From Acholeplasmatales bacterium (GTDB lineage: Bacteria; Bacillota_I; Bacilli_A; Izemoplasmatales; Hujiaoplasmataceae): a stretch of DNA of 64,000 bases. Both the position numbers and the translations under genes were made by a program. Location: contig DMTN01000039.1 of NCBI GenBank assembly GCA_003477305.1, forward strand, positions 3,391 to 67,390, in the 5' to 3' direction. The notes under the pieces were generated by a model. The model saw nothing but the letters and a program-made list of their open reading frames with translations, was not told where the DNA came from and searched no databases. Positions 1 through 9,778 of this stretch are shown here, one piece after another. How positions within the stretch are numbered: the stretch's first letter is position 1; each line of letters starts with the position of its first letter.

Positions 1-401
1 TCACCGTGGCTCATCCAGACGTTCTGCCGGGAGGGCTGCTTGGTGAAAAGCGGGCAAGGCGCGAGGACCTCGATCGATTTGCGTCCGTATTCCTTTTCGT
101 CGCAGGGGGAGACGGTGCCGCCGAAGTGGTCGGCGATCCACTGCATTCCGTAACAAACGCCAAGGATGGGAACGCCGAGATCGTAGAGGGCGGGATCGCC
201 CTTGAAGGCGTCGCTGTCGTAGACCGAACGCGGACCGCCGGAGAGGATGACGCCCTTGACGTTTTCCATCGCCTTGATCGACGCGGCGGAAAGATCATAA
301 GGATGAAGTTCGCTGTAGACGCCGAATTCGCGGATCCGACGGACGATCAGCTGGTTGTACTGGCTCCCGAAATCGAGCACGACGATCTTGTCATAGGACA
401 T
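1..401 (-). CDS. guaA: GMP synthase (glutamine-hydrolysing), N-terminal part, cut by window edge
   Basis: The last step of GMP synthesis: amination of XMP using glutamine. Only the first 133 codons are inside the window, covering the class I glutamine amidotransferase domain. It starts MSYDKIVVLDFGSQYNQL, followed by the oxyanion-type SGGP motif and the nucleophile elbow GVCYGMQ, where Cys is the amidase nucleophile. The ATG at 399-401 lies 5 bases after the guaB stop, so guaB and guaA are one operon in the order guaB then guaA. No strong ribosome binding site precedes it, which suggests translational coupling to guaB. The ATP-pyrophosphatase and dimerisation domains would lie beyond base 1. 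Recognition of the family is secure. Confidence 0.93.
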   Translation of the reverse strand, partial: MSYDKIVVLDFGSQYNQLIVRRIREFGVYSELHPYDLSAASIKAMENVKGVILSGGPRSVYDSDAFKGDPALYDLGVPILGVCYGMQWIADHFGGTVSPCDEKEYGRKSIEVLAPCPLFTKQPSRQNVWMSHG

Positions 402-406
402 CGATG

Positions 407-1891
<1,485 letters not shown>

Positions 1892-1894
1892 TTA

Positions 1895-1926
1895 TAGAAA
1901 AAGCATGCGGCGGACGGCGCATGCTT
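1895..1926 (-). terminator. Intrinsic terminator of the guaB leader (riboswitch expression platform)
   Basis: A 9-bp perfect stem (aagcatgcg at 1901-1909 with cgcatgctt at 1918-1926) is followed on the minus strand by a T-rich run. It lies between the purine aptamer and the guaB ribosome binding site, which is where the off-state terminator of a riboswitch is expected. Confidence 0.8.
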
Positions 1927-1951
1927 TCAGACCGCGGCTTTCGCCGTCGAT

Positions 1952-2027
1952 CGTTCATGCCGTAGTGCCTGCATTCGTGGTGCGGCGTAGAGACGTCCGA
2001 ACCGGATTATCGGACTATACGACTTGA
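1952..2027 (-). ncRNA. Purine (guanine-type) riboswitch aptamer upstream of guaB
   Basis: Read on the minus strand, the leader shows the purine-aptamer layout. There is a P1 strand ending in CGTATA, a P2 hairpin (GTCCG paired with CGGAC), the conserved junction GTCTCTAC, a P3 hairpin (GCCGCA and TGCAGGC) with loop CCACGAA, then ACTACGGC closing P1. The C in ACTA is the position that pairs with guanine in guanine-sensing members (adenine sensors have T). The loops differ a little from the commonest sequences. The following hairpin makes this a likely transcriptional off switch for guaBA. A 2'-deoxyguanosine-sensing variant cannot be ruled out by eye. Confidence 0.8.
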
Positions 2028-2031
2028 CGTT

Positions 2032-2060
2032 ATTTTAACGCAAAAAGGGTGTTTTGTAAA
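2032..2060 (-). promoter_or_regulatory. guaB: guaBA promoter
   Basis: TTTACA (2055-2060) and TAAAAT (2032-2037) on the minus strand are separated by 17 bases, a good housekeeping-sigma promoter directly upstream of the riboswitch aptamer. Confidence 0.75.
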
Positions 2061-2092
2061 CTTCTTTCGATCGCGGCAGCATTGCCTTCGGT

Positions 2093-3016
2093 TCAGTCGT
2101 CGATCTCGTTCAACAGCGGCTCGCCGGCGAGCCGGCGGCGGATGTTCTCATGCAGCACGGCGCGGATGCGCGGCCACACGAAGGGGCTCGACGAGGCGTT
2201 GTGCGGCGTGATGAAGACGTTTTGAAGTTTCCAGAGCGGGTGATCGGGAGGGAGCGGTTCGGGCGTCATGACGTCCAGCCCGGCGCCGCGGATGCTTCCG
2301 GCGCGGAGGATCTCGACGAGCGCATCCTGATCGACGGTTTCACCGCGACCGACGTTGATGAAGAGGGCGTCGGGTTTCATGACGGAAAGTTCAGCCCGTC
2401 CGATACGTCCGACCGTTTCTTTTTTGAGCGGCAGGGCGACGATCACAATATCGCTTTCGGACATCAGTTCAAAGAGCCCGTCGCGGCCGGTGACGATCTT
2501 GTCGAATCCGTCGACGGGGGCGTTTTTCCGCCGATAGCCGACGACCTTCGCACCAAACGCCTTCATCCGGGTCGCGATCGCCGCGCCGATCGATCCGGCG
2601 CCGACGATGCCCACCGTCGACCCGTGGATTTCCGGCAAATGGCGGATGGGTTCCCACTTTCCGGATCCCATCGCCTCAAGGTCGTGGCGGACGGCGCGGT
2701 TCATCACGAGAATCTTTGCGAAGACATCCTCGGCGATCGAAATGTGGAAGATGTCCCTCATGTTCGTCACGGCGAGCCGGCGCGCAAGCAGATAGGCTAC
2801 GTCGGCGGTGTCGTAGCCCGCCATCATGATTTGGACCCAGGCGAGGTCGGGATACCGGTCGAGCTTGGCTGAAACGGCGAACGAGGGGTGACAGAACACG
2901 GCGTCGACGCCTTCCGCGTCGGCGGGATCTTCGGTGAAAACGACCGCCGGGAACGCGACGCGCAGGGCATCGGCGTGCTTGGCGGTGATCATGCGCGGAT
3001 CGAGCAGGATTTTCAT
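2093..3016 (-). CDS. D-2-hydroxyacid dehydrogenase family protein
   Basis: An NAD(P)-dependent reductase of the D-isomer-specific 2-hydroxyacid dehydrogenase family; the substrate cannot be told from the sequence. The Rossmann motif is GIVGAGSIGAAIA. The family landmarks follow: VNVGRGE-like INVGRGETVD, the catalytic Glu region GAGLDVMTPEPLP, and the catalytic His in TPHNAS. The catalytic Arg lies in the INVGRG segment region. I chose the ATG at 3014-3016 (MKILLDPRM) because GGAGATACC precedes it, giving about 307 residues, normal for the family. The neighbours are the guaB leader and, 62 bases upstream, a c-di-GMP signalling gene on the same strand; no functional link is evident. Confidence 0.88.
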   Translation of the reverse strand: MKILLDPRMITAKHADALRVAFPAVVFTEDPADAEGVDAVFCHPSFAVSAKLDRYPDLAWVQIMMAGYDTADVAYLLARRLAVTNMRDIFHISIAEDVFAKILVMNRAVRHDLEAMGSGKWEPIRHLPEIHGSTVGIVGAGSIGAAIATRMKAFGAKVVGYRRKNAPVDGFDKIVTGRDGLFELMSESDIVIVALPLKKETVGRIGRAELSVMKPDALFINVGRGETVDQDALVEILRAGSIRGAGLDVMTPEPLPPDHPLWKLQNVFITPHNASSSPFVWPRIRAVLHENIRRRLAGEPLLNEIDD

Positions 3017-3078
3017 CGGTGGTATCTCCTTTTTTTCGACAAAGCCCTTCCTCAACGGGGAAGGGCGGGTGTCGATTG

Positions 3079-5244
3079 TCAGCGGGCGGGGAGGCGGGGG
3101 AGGACGTCGTCCACGAAGGCGCGCACGACGTCGACGTCGAACTGGGTGCCGGCGTTCTTCTTGAGTTCCTTGAGCGCTTCGGCGATCGGTCGGGCGGCGT
3201 GCCAGGGACGCGAGCGCGTCATCGCGTCGAACGATTCGGCGACGGCGATGATGCGGGATTTGAGCGGAATTTCGTTTTGCTTGAGATGCTGCGGATATCC
3301 GGATCCGTCGATCCGCTCGTGATGGTGCAGGATCGCTTTCCCGACACCGGAGAAGATTTCGACGGTTTCGAGGATGCGGTAGCCGATTTCGGGGTGGCGG
3401 GCGATTTCATCGCTTTCGCGCGCCGCGAGCTCGTCGTTTTTGTTGAGCAGGACGGGATCGATGCCGATCTTGCCGATATCATGCAACGCGCCGGCAAGTT
3501 CGAGTTCTTCGACATCGATCGGGTTCAGTCCCATCGCGATGCCGATCATGCGGCTCAGCCGCGCGACCGCGTCGGAATGTTCGCGTTCTTCGGGAACGGC
3601 CGCGAACAGATCGTGCTTGATGCGATAGAGCAGATCGGATTTGAAGCGCTGGCGGTCGAACGCCTTCTGACGATACATCATGTCTTCGGCGAATTTGTAG
3701 ATTTCATCGAATTTTTCGTCGACCCGCGTCTTCGTCTTCATCCCGAGGGACACCGACAACAGACCGTGGTGGGAGGACGCCGCGGAAATCCGCGATTCGA
3801 GTTCGGCAATCCAGGCGCGGCCGCGGTTCTCGTCGGTGTTGACGAGGATCATGATGAATTCGTCGCCGCCGACGCGGGCGAGCATGTCATCCCGCCGGAT
3901 CGATTTCTTCAGGATGTCGGCGAACGCGATCAGAAGCCGGTCGCCGGCATTGTGGCCGAAGACGTCGTTGGTGAACTTGAGGCCGTTCACGTCGGCGAAC
4001 ACCATCGTGATCGGCAGATTTTCCTGACGGTTGAGCCGCTCGAAGTTTTCCACGAAATACCGACGGTTGTTCAGACCGGTGAGCTGGTCGTTGTAGCTCA
4101 GATAGAGGATTTCGGCTTCCGCCTTCTTGCGGTTGTCGATGTTGCGGCTTACGCCGACCATTTCGATCTCATTGACATTGTTACGGCGCAGGCGGGTCGA
4201 CATTTCGATCCAGACATAGGCGCCGTTCTTACAGGCTTGTTGGACTTCGGTGATGATGCTGTCGTCGAATCCGCCTTTCGCGAACGCCTCGATGTTGGTC
4301 GTCATGGTGCGGCGCACGGATTCGACGGAATCTTTCGACAAGGACTCGAAAAAGGACTGGCTCATCGCTTCCTCGGGAGTGAATCCGCGAAGCCGATGCA
4401 CGGAAGGGCTCATATAGGTGATGCGGTCGCGGGTGACATTGTACACCCAGACGACATCGGAGTTGAATTCGGTGAGCATGCGATATTTCTCTTCGCTTCG
4501 GCGGGCGAGGTCGTCGCCGTTCTTCTGTCGGGTGATGTCGGTGATCGCCAGCATCGTTGCGGGGACTCCTTCATACTCGATGGTGGACGCCGAAACGAGC
4601 GACGAGAACGGATTGCCGTCGCTGTCGATCATGCCGATTTCGTGGTTGGTGACAAACCCATGCTTGTCGAGTTTCTGAAGGAGAATCATCCGGTCTTCCT
4701 GCCGCTGGTACATATTGGTGATCGGCGTGCCGAGGATGCTTTTCGAATGATGTCGATAGCTGTTGGACGCAGCGCGGTTGGCGTAGCGGATGATGCCGTC
4801 CGATTTACGCACGATGAGAACGGGGAACGGCGATTTTTCGATGATTTCACGATAGACACGCTCGCTTTTCGCAAGCGACAGGAATGCCGTGTTGATGTCG
4901 GTGATGTCGCGAACGACGGCTGTCACTTCGTTTTTGTTGGGCACCGGTTTGATGCGGCATTCATAATGTCGCACGCCGTAGGGCATCTCCAGATCATACT
5001 CGATGCGGATCCGGTTGCGCGCTGCCAGCGATTCGGAAATGGCGGTCATCAACACCTCGGCAGTCGCCATGGGAAGCAATTCGCGAATACTATAACCGGT
5101 CTGACGTCCGTCATCGACATAGAGCTGCGCGTCCGGATCATGCTGCACATCCAGAATCGTGCCGTCCGCAGCAATCAGGAAAAACAGGTCGGGAACCGAC
5201 TGTAGGTACTGGAGCAGGAGATCGCAATCGACTTTTTTATCCAT
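3079..5244 (-). CDS. PAS-PAS-PAS-GGDEF-HD-GYP signalling protein
   Basis: A 721-residue cytoplasmic sensor with both cyclic-di-GMP synthesis and breakdown modules. Three PAS-like segments occupy roughly residues 12-115, 130-240 and 250-375. The diguanylate cyclase domain carries an intact RVGGDEF at 457-463. The C-terminal HD-GYP phosphodiesterase domain has HDIGKIGI at 587-594 and HHHERIDGSGYP at 639-650, so both active sites look intact. No membrane segment or signal peptide is seen, so it probably senses a cytoplasmic signal. It has its own promoter and is followed by the dehydrogenase gene. Which activity dominates cannot be judged from sequence. Confidence 0.92.
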   Translation of the reverse strand: MDKKVDCDLLLQYLQSVPDLFFLIAADGTILDVQHDPDAQLYVDDGRQTGYSIRELLPMATAEVLMTAISESLAARNRIRIEYDLEMPYGVRHYECRIKPVPNKNEVTAVVRDITDINTAFLSLAKSERVYREIIEKSPFPVLIVRKSDGIIRYANRAASNSYRHHSKSILGTPITNMYQRQEDRMILLQKLDKHGFVTNHEIGMIDSDGNPFSSLVSASTIEYEGVPATMLAITDITRQKNGDDLARRSEEKYRMLTEFNSDVVWVYNVTRDRITYMSPSVHRLRGFTPEEAMSQSFFESLSKDSVESVRRTMTTNIEAFAKGGFDDSIITEVQQACKNGAYVWIEMSTRLRRNNVNEIEMVGVSRNIDNRKKAEAEILYLSYNDQLTGLNNRRYFVENFERLNRQENLPITMVFADVNGLKFTNDVFGHNAGDRLLIAFADILKKSIRRDDMLARVGGDEFIMILVNTDENRGRAWIAELESRISAASSHHGLLSVSLGMKTKTRVDEKFDEIYKFAEDMMYRQKAFDRQRFKSDLLYRIKHDLFAAVPEEREHSDAVARLSRMIGIAMGLNPIDVEELELAGALHDIGKIGIDPVLLNKNDELAARESDEIARHPEIGYRILETVEIFSGVGKAILHHHERIDGSGYPQHLKQNEIPLKSRIIAVAESFDAMTRSRPWHAARPIAEALKELKKNAGTQFDVDVVRAFVDDVLPRLPAR

Positions 5245-5289
5245 GGTCTACACCTCGAACTGGTTTGGCCCGATGATTCCATCAAGGGC

Positions 5290-5318
5290 ATTGTATCACG
5301 AATATGGGAGCGGCACAA
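5290..5318 (-). promoter_or_regulatory. Promoter of the PAS-GGDEF-HD-GYP gene
   Basis: TTGTGC (5313-5318) and TACAAT (5290-5295) on the minus strand with a 17-base spacer, about 45 bases upstream of the start codon. Confidence 0.55.
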
Positions 5319-5337
5319 GATTCAATGATTGATGCAT

Positions 5338-5775
5338 TCAATCGTAGTAGGCTGAAAGAAAATCGCGTTTTTCATCTTGTTCGAATCGGCGTACCTTCAT
5401 GACGACGAAGCGGTCCGCTTCGATGGCGGGCAGTCGCATCACGTCGACCACTTCGCATATCATTTTGACACGCGCCCCGTCGACGAGAATCGCCGTGCTT
5501 TCGATCGTATGCAGAACCGTCGAAAATTTGTCGATCTTTCCACTGTGGCCGTCGCCGAGTCGGTCGGCGATCGCCTTTTGACCCGCCGCGAGGGCGCTCA
5601 CGCCGACGATATCGCCGGGGGCGAGAATGCTTCCCGTCTTGCTTTGCGCACCGAGGAGCATCCCGATCCGGTCATAGTCCAGCATCTGTGCCCAAGCGCA
5701 GCACATGCCGTAATTCGTTTCGTTTTTTCGCACGCCGATGATGTTGCATCCGGCGTTGAACGCATGCAAAGTCAT
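5338..5775 (-). CDS. Flavin reductase-like (FMN-binding split-barrel) protein
   Basis: A 145-residue protein resembling small flavin-reductase/split-barrel FMN proteins. The N-terminal part around NETNYGMCCAWAQMLDYDRI and the following GAQSKTGSIL segment match the part of this fold that binds the flavin phosphate, and a later GDGHSGKIDKF segment is also typical. Reductase activity and partner are unknown. The start has a strong GGGAGGAG ribosome binding site. It stands alone on the minus strand between an AbrB-like gene and the c-di-GMP gene, without clear operon partners. The general fold is moderately sure; the precise activity is not. Confidence 0.65.
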   Translation of the reverse strand: MTLHAFNAGCNIIGVRKNETNYGMCCAWAQMLDYDRIGMLLGAQSKTGSILAPGDIVGVSALAAGQKAIADRLGDGHSGKIDKFSTVLHTIESTAILVDGARVKMICEVVDVMRLPAIEADRFVVMKVRRFEQDEKRDFLSAYYD

Positions 5776-5876
5776 GATAGCTCCTCCCGTTCGATGGAAG
5801 ATCCGATTCCATGGGATCGGATCATGCGGATTCGGCTCCTCGTCAAAAACGAGTCCTCGACGATGACATCCGGAAA

Positions 5877-6149
5877 CTACTTGCGTTCGTTGTGATTCGG
5901 ATCGACGACGATTTCGTTGTCGTCATGGTGCCCCAGGCCTTCCGCATATTTGTCGGGAGTGTTGCGCGGCGTACCGAGTTCACGTTCCATCGTCTTGACA
6001 TAGGTGTTTCGATAGACGGTGACCGGTTCGATCAGGATGACGCCGTCGACGAGCCGGACATCCAGGGTATCCCCTTCGGTAAGCCCAAGTTCGACGACAA
6101 TGTCCTTCGGAATCGTGATCTGCGCCTTTTTTCTGAGTTCAATCAGCAT
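5877..6149 (-). CDS. AbrB/MazE/SpoVT-type DNA-binding protein
   Basis: A 90-residue protein whose first 50 residues form a swapped-hairpin AbrB-like DNA-binding domain: KAQITIPKDIVVELGLTEGD followed by the RLVDGVILIEP strand pair. The remaining C-terminal tail is hydrophilic and acidic, ending in a His/Asn-rich stretch. I chose ATG 6147-6149 because GAGGTGAAATC sits just before it and because the promoter lies upstream; a longer frame would begin inside the promoter. No toxin gene of the MazF or VapC type is adjacent, so it is more likely a stand-alone transition-type regulator than an antitoxin. Confidence 0.85.
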   Translation of the reverse strand: MLIELRKKAQITIPKDIVVELGLTEGDTLDVRLVDGVILIEPVTVYRNTYVKTMERELGTPRNTPDKYAEGLGHHDDNEIVVDPNHNERK

Positions 6150-6189
6150 GATTTCACCTCGCGGTTCGAAAATCGCACTTTCCAACCGC

Positions 6190-6218
6190 ATTATATCATC
6201 GTTTTCCGATCCATGCAA
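6190..6218 (-). promoter_or_regulatory. Promoter of the AbrB-like gene
   Basis: TTGCAT (6213-6218) and a perfect TATAAT (6190-6195) on the minus strand with a 17-base spacer. Confidence 0.7.
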
Positions 6219-6326
6219 TACGTCTCATAAAAATTTCCTTGAATATCAAAGTATTATTTTAACTGCACTTCACTTCATCTTGCGTGTTCGGTTCCGGGCC
6301 GCTCGCCGCAAGACGGACCGGCGGGT

Positions 6327-6355
6327 TTGCTTTTATGACGGGAATTTGGTATCAT
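6327..6355 (+). promoter_or_regulatory. rsmH: rsmH promoter
   Basis: TTGCTT (6327-6332) and TATCAT (6350-6355), spacer 17 bases. Transcription would start near 6362, which excludes in-frame start codons further upstream and supports the ATG at 6409. Confidence 0.65.
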
Positions 6356-6408
6356 TAGTCATGCGTTTCGAATCATCGATCCAAGACGGATCAAAGGCGG
6401 AATATTCC

Positions 6409-7458
6409 ATGGACCAACCCGAAAAGAATCATCAGCGGCGCGTGCGCTACACCGGCACCCATCCGAAATCCTACGAAGAAAAGTACAAGGAACATCAACC
6501 GGATAAATACGCCGATACGGTCGCCAAAGTCATTCAAAAGGGCAATACGCCGGCGGGAACGCATCGTCCGATCCTCGTGAACGAAATCCTCGAGATCCTT
6601 CGGATCCAACCCGGGCAGACCGGTCTGGACGCGACGCTGGGATATGGCGGGCATGCGACGGAAATCCTGAAGCGGCTCGACCATACCGGCCATCTGTTCG
6701 CAATCGACGCCGATCCGGTCGAACTCCCCCGCACGCAGGAAAGGTTGGCGAATCTGGGCTTCGGTCCAAAACTTCTTTCGATCCGGAACATGAACTTCGC
6801 CGAGATCGATCAACTCATCCCGGCATCGGGGAAACTGCAGTTCGTGCTCGCCGATCTCGGCGTCTCCTCGATGCAGCTCGACAATCCGGAACGGGGCTTC
6901 TCCTTCAAAGCGGAAGGTCCGCTCGATCTGCGGATGAATCCGGAAATCGGCTTGCCCGCGAGTTATCGCCTGAAGATGATGACGGCGGCGGAGATCGAAG
7001 GCATGCTCGTCGACAATGCGGACGAACCGTACGCCTCTCAGATCGCAAGCGCGATCGTCGCCGAAAACCATAAAGGAAAAGGCATCGCCACGACGACGCA
7101 ATTTCAGAAAGTCATCAAGGACGCGTTACGGTCCCTTCCTTCGAGCGACCGCGACGCAGAAATCAAGAAATCCTGCCAACGGACGTTTCAGGCGCTCCGG
7201 ATCGACGTGAATCACGAATATGAATCACTCTACGCTTTTTTGGAGAAACTCCCCGACGTGCTTGCCTCCGGCGGACGGGTCGCGATCCTGTCCTTTCATT
7301 CCGGGGAGGACCGCCTCGTCAAGAAATCGTTCCAAGCGTTGTTGCGAAATGGAACCTATCGCGAAATCGCCCCCGAATTCATCCGTCCTTCGATGGAAGA
7401 ACAAAGCGCCAACAGCCGTGCCGCTTCGGCCAAACTGCGATGGGCCGAACGGGCCTGA
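6409..7458 (+). CDS. rsmH: 16S rRNA (cytosine-1402-N4)-methyltransferase, long-N-terminus form
   Basis: SAM-dependent methylation of C1402 in the ribosomal decoding centre. The family pattern HRPILVNEILEIL, then DATLGYGGHATEIL (SAM motif), ADLGVSSMQLDNPERGFSF and LSFHSGEDRLVK is complete. About 50 extra basic and charged residues precede the usual family start (RRVRYTGTHPKSYEEKYKEHQ...), a form I have seen in some Bacillota and Mollicutes homologues. The ATG at 6409 has AAAGGCGG 8 bases upstream; the frame stays open further upstream but runs through the promoter. The gene is not in a cell-division (mraZ/ftsL) cluster here; an SDR gene follows on the same strand. Confidence 0.93.
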   Translation: MDQPEKNHQRRVRYTGTHPKSYEEKYKEHQPDKYADTVAKVIQKGNTPAGTHRPILVNEILEILRIQPGQTGLDATLGYGGHATEILKRLDHTGHLFAIDADPVELPRTQERLANLGFGPKLLSIRNMNFAEIDQLIPASGKLQFVLADLGVSSMQLDNPERGFSFKAEGPLDLRMNPEIGLPASYRLKMMTAAEIEGMLVDNADEPYASQIASAIVAENHKGKGIATTTQFQKVIKDALRSLPSSDRDAEIKKSCQRTFQALRIDVNHEYESLYAFLEKLPDVLASGGRVAILSFHSGEDRLVKKSFQALLRNGTYREIAPEFIRPSMEEQSANSRAASAKLRWAERA

Positions 7459-7520
7459 GACCGCGCCGACCGCACCCATCACGAGCATGGATCGCTTAGG
7501 CGATCGGAACGGAGAAAAAG

Positions 7521-8240
7521 ATGACTCGATATGCCTGCGTCACCGGCGCCGATCGCGGCCTCGGATACGAACTCGTCAAACAACTTCTCGCGCACGATTA
7601 CACGGTTTTCGCCGGCCGCTATCACGTCGAATGGAAACTCCTCGACGACCTGCGGAAGGAACATCCGGATCGACTTGTTTTGGTCGATCTCGACGTTTCG
7701 ACGGACGAGAGCGTCGCCCAAGCGGCCGCCTTCATCCGTTCCCGGACCGCCATCCTTGAGGTCCTCGTCAACAACAGCGCGATCACCGGCGACAACGTCT
7801 CGACGATCGCCGATCCGCTCAACTTCGACGAAATGCTGAAAGTCTACAATGTCAATGCGATCGGGGCTCTCCGGGTCACCAACGCCCTCTATCCCTTGAT
7901 TGTCGCCGGATCAAAAAAGCTGATCATGAACATCTCCTCCGAAGCCGGCAGCATCGGCAACTGCTACCGCAAGGGATGGTTCGCCTACTGTTCCTCCAAA
8001 GCGGCGCTCAACATGATGTCGGCGATCACGCACAACAATCTGAAGGAAGTCGGCGGACAGGTCATCCTGATCCAACCGGGCTGGATGAAGTCGTGGCTTT
8101 CCGGCAAGTATCACGACGAAGCTCCGCTGACCCCGGACATCCCCGCCGCAAAACTGATCGGAATCATCGAATCCCCGGAAACGTATAAGGGCAACAGCCC
8201 TGCCTACATCGACTACGAAGGCAACCCGCTGCAGTTCTAG
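7521..8240 (+). CDS. Short-chain dehydrogenase/reductase
   Basis: A classical-type SDR oxidoreductase of 239 residues; substrate unknown. The NAD(P)-binding motif is TGADRGLG, followed by NNSA and the catalytic Ser in NISSEAGS with YCSSK as the Tyr-x3-Lys pair. The extended tail includes IQPGWMKSW. GGAGAAAAAG precedes the ATG. It is separated by 25 bases from the downstream ThuA-like gene, so both probably share a transcript that may begin at the rsmH promoter. The pairing with a ThuA-like protein hints at carbohydrate or polyol metabolism, but that is inference. Confidence 0.9.
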   Translation: MTRYACVTGADRGLGYELVKQLLAHDYTVFAGRYHVEWKLLDDLRKEHPDRLVLVDLDVSTDESVAQAAAFIRSRTAILEVLVNNSAITGDNVSTIADPLNFDEMLKVYNVNAIGALRVTNALYPLIVAGSKKLIMNISSEAGSIGNCYRKGWFAYCSSKAALNMMSAITHNNLKEVGGQVILIQPGWMKSWLSGKYHDEAPLTPDIPAAKLIGIIESPETYKGNSPAYIDYEGNPLQF

Positions 8241-8265
8241 AGTACCTCATTTTAAGGAGACCATC

Positions 8266-8898
8266 ATGACGTTGAAACGGAAAGCGATCCTGATCGGCGA
8301 CGTCGAACGCGCCAAGTACCATCCTCTGACTGGTTTTGACCGCGAATTTCAAGCGATCCTGACGGAATTCGTGATTGATCAAACAACGGATTATGACGCG
8401 TTTCTGGCGGATCGTCTGAATTCATATGAGCTTTGCATCTGCTTCACGGACCGCTGGATTCCGATGACGGACGACCAGACCGCCGGTCTCGTTTCCTTCG
8501 TCGCGCAGGGCGGCGGTCTGTTGCTCGTCCATAACGGCATCTCGATTCAGGCCCGTCCCGAACTCGCTCAACTTGCCGGGGGCTATTTCACCGGTCATCC
8601 GGAACAACGCATTCTATCCTATGAACCGACCTCTTCCGATCACCCGATTGCAAGCGGGCTGTCCGGATTTTCGGCGCAGGAAGAACCCTATCAGTTCAAG
8701 CTCGATGAACTCGCAAAAGCGACCGTCCTCCTCACTTTCGATCTCGACGGCAAGTCCTGTCCGGCCGCCTGGGCGCGTCCGTTCGGTCGGGGTCGGGTCG
8801 TGAACCTCTCGCCCGGCCACAACCTCGAGTCGATGTTGATTCCCGCGTACCGGAAGTTGATCCGCCAAAGTGCCATTTGGCTTGTGGAAAGGCCATAA
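8266..8898 (+). CDS. ThuA-like (trehalose-utilisation-type) domain protein
   Basis: A 210-residue protein with the class I glutamine-amidotransferase-like fold of the ThuA family, which is linked to sugar metabolism in other bacteria. Visible landmarks are FVAQGGGLLLVHNGIS (in place of the usual GGG-LHG turn), the middle SDHPIASGLSGF segment, and the C-terminal ARPFGRGRVVNLSPGHNL that is characteristic of the family. AAGGAGACC precedes the ATG. It lies 25 bases after the SDR gene and is followed by a strong terminator. The exact reaction is not established for the family. Confidence 0.8.
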   Translation: MTLKRKAILIGDVERAKYHPLTGFDREFQAILTEFVIDQTTDYDAFLADRLNSYELCICFTDRWIPMTDDQTAGLVSFVAQGGGLLLVHNGISIQARPELAQLAGGYFTGHPEQRILSYEPTSSDHPIASGLSGFSAQEEPYQFKLDELAKATVLLTFDLDGKSCPAAWARPFGRGRVVNLSPGHNLESMLIPAYRKLIRQSAIWLVERP

Positions 8899-8926
8899 CC
8901 GAAATCGGTATTCTACTAAAAATGAT

Positions 8927-8980
8927 AAAGACCGCAGCGGCGGGATCATCTCTGATCCGTTCCGGTGCGGTCTTTTCTTT
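8927..8980. terminator. Bidirectional intrinsic terminator
   Basis: A 10-bp perfect outer stem (aaagaccgca at 8927-8936 with tgcggtcttt at 8966-8975) encloses a further paired core and has a T-rich stretch on each strand. It serves the plus-strand rsmH-SDR-thuA run and the minus-strand immunity-like gene whose 3' end it overlaps. Confidence 0.75.
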
Positions 8981-9617
8981 GCGTTCGTCTTGCGTCGTCT
9001 GTTTGACTTCTGAGATTTCTATTTTTTTGATTCGTACCATCAAGCAGGAAGGGAGCCCAAGGTCTCGCGACATCGTCGATGTGAATCTGCCAATACGTCA
9101 GCCGTTTGTGATATTCGTTGATTTTGACGCTGACCGCATCCCGGAACCCGTCGATCCCCTGTTCGAAGACGATCGAAGTCAGTTCATAGAACGGCAATCC
9201 GAGGGCGTGTGTTGCGACATGCACCGTTGACGCCGCCTGACCGACCGCATGAACCAGCGCGATATCGACGGGATTGACGATTTCCTTGGCGAACGCATGG
9301 GCGTCGAGGATCGCCCGTTTCGCTTCCGGCATCTTGATGTCCCCGCGTGCCCAGACCGCGGCCGCTTTCAGGGCGTTCCCCGGCCGATCTTCAAGCGGAT
9401 ATCGCGCCTTCAGGATCGTCAACGGCGCCTGCGCGCATTCAAACGCCCACATCACGAGGGTTCTGTGTTTCTGTCCACCCATGAGATCGATCAGTCCTCG
9501 AAGACATTCGCTCTCTTGGTCGAAGAGAATCTGATTTCCTCTATGTAATTTGGTTTCGACGCTGTGATAGATATCTTCGCTGACATGCCTGCCAACTTTT
9601 CGGTCGATCGTTTTCAT
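8946..9617 (-). CDS. Putative immunity protein (Imm-5-like)
   Basis: A 223-residue helical protein that resembles proteins annotated as putative immunity protein in Bacillota: the opening KTIDRKVGRHVSEDIY, LMGGQKHRTLVMWAFECAQ, KMPEAKRAILDAHA and the HAVGQAASTVHVATHALGLP segment. The true function is not known to me. ATG 9615-9617 is chosen because GGACGGGAGGGAA lies just upstream; an upstream ATG would add about 64 unrelated-looking residues. No polymorphic toxin gene is adjacent. The C-terminal tail after residue 195 is basic and low-complexity, overlaps the terminator, and may be poorly conserved. Confidence 0.55.
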   Translation of the reverse strand: MKTIDRKVGRHVSEDIYHSVETKLHRGNQILFDQESECLRGLIDLMGGQKHRTLVMWAFECAQAPLTILKARYPLEDRPGNALKAAAVWARGDIKMPEAKRAILDAHAFAKEIVNPVDIALVHAVGQAASTVHVATHALGLPFYELTSIVFEQGIDGFRDAVSVKINEYHKRLTYWQIHIDDVARPWAPFLLDGTNQKNRNLRSQTDDARRTQRKDRTGTDQR

Positions 9618-9778
9618 CGGATGATTCCCTCCCGTCCTTCGTTGACCAAACAATCGGATCCGTCCAAGCGTTCCAGCGCGACAAAAGCTCCCAAACCCCG
9701 CAACAGCATCATAGCACCGAATTCGGCGATTGGAAAGACTTGTGTCAAATCGGCGAAGTGAATGCGGTCTTTTCCGCA

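Noticed and set aside
3019..5205. 728-codon open frame on the plus strand
   Set aside because: Exactly antisense to the PAS-GGDEF-HD-GYP gene; its product is rich in Asp, Gly, His and Arg without any recognisable domain, as expected for the complement of GC-rich coding DNA.
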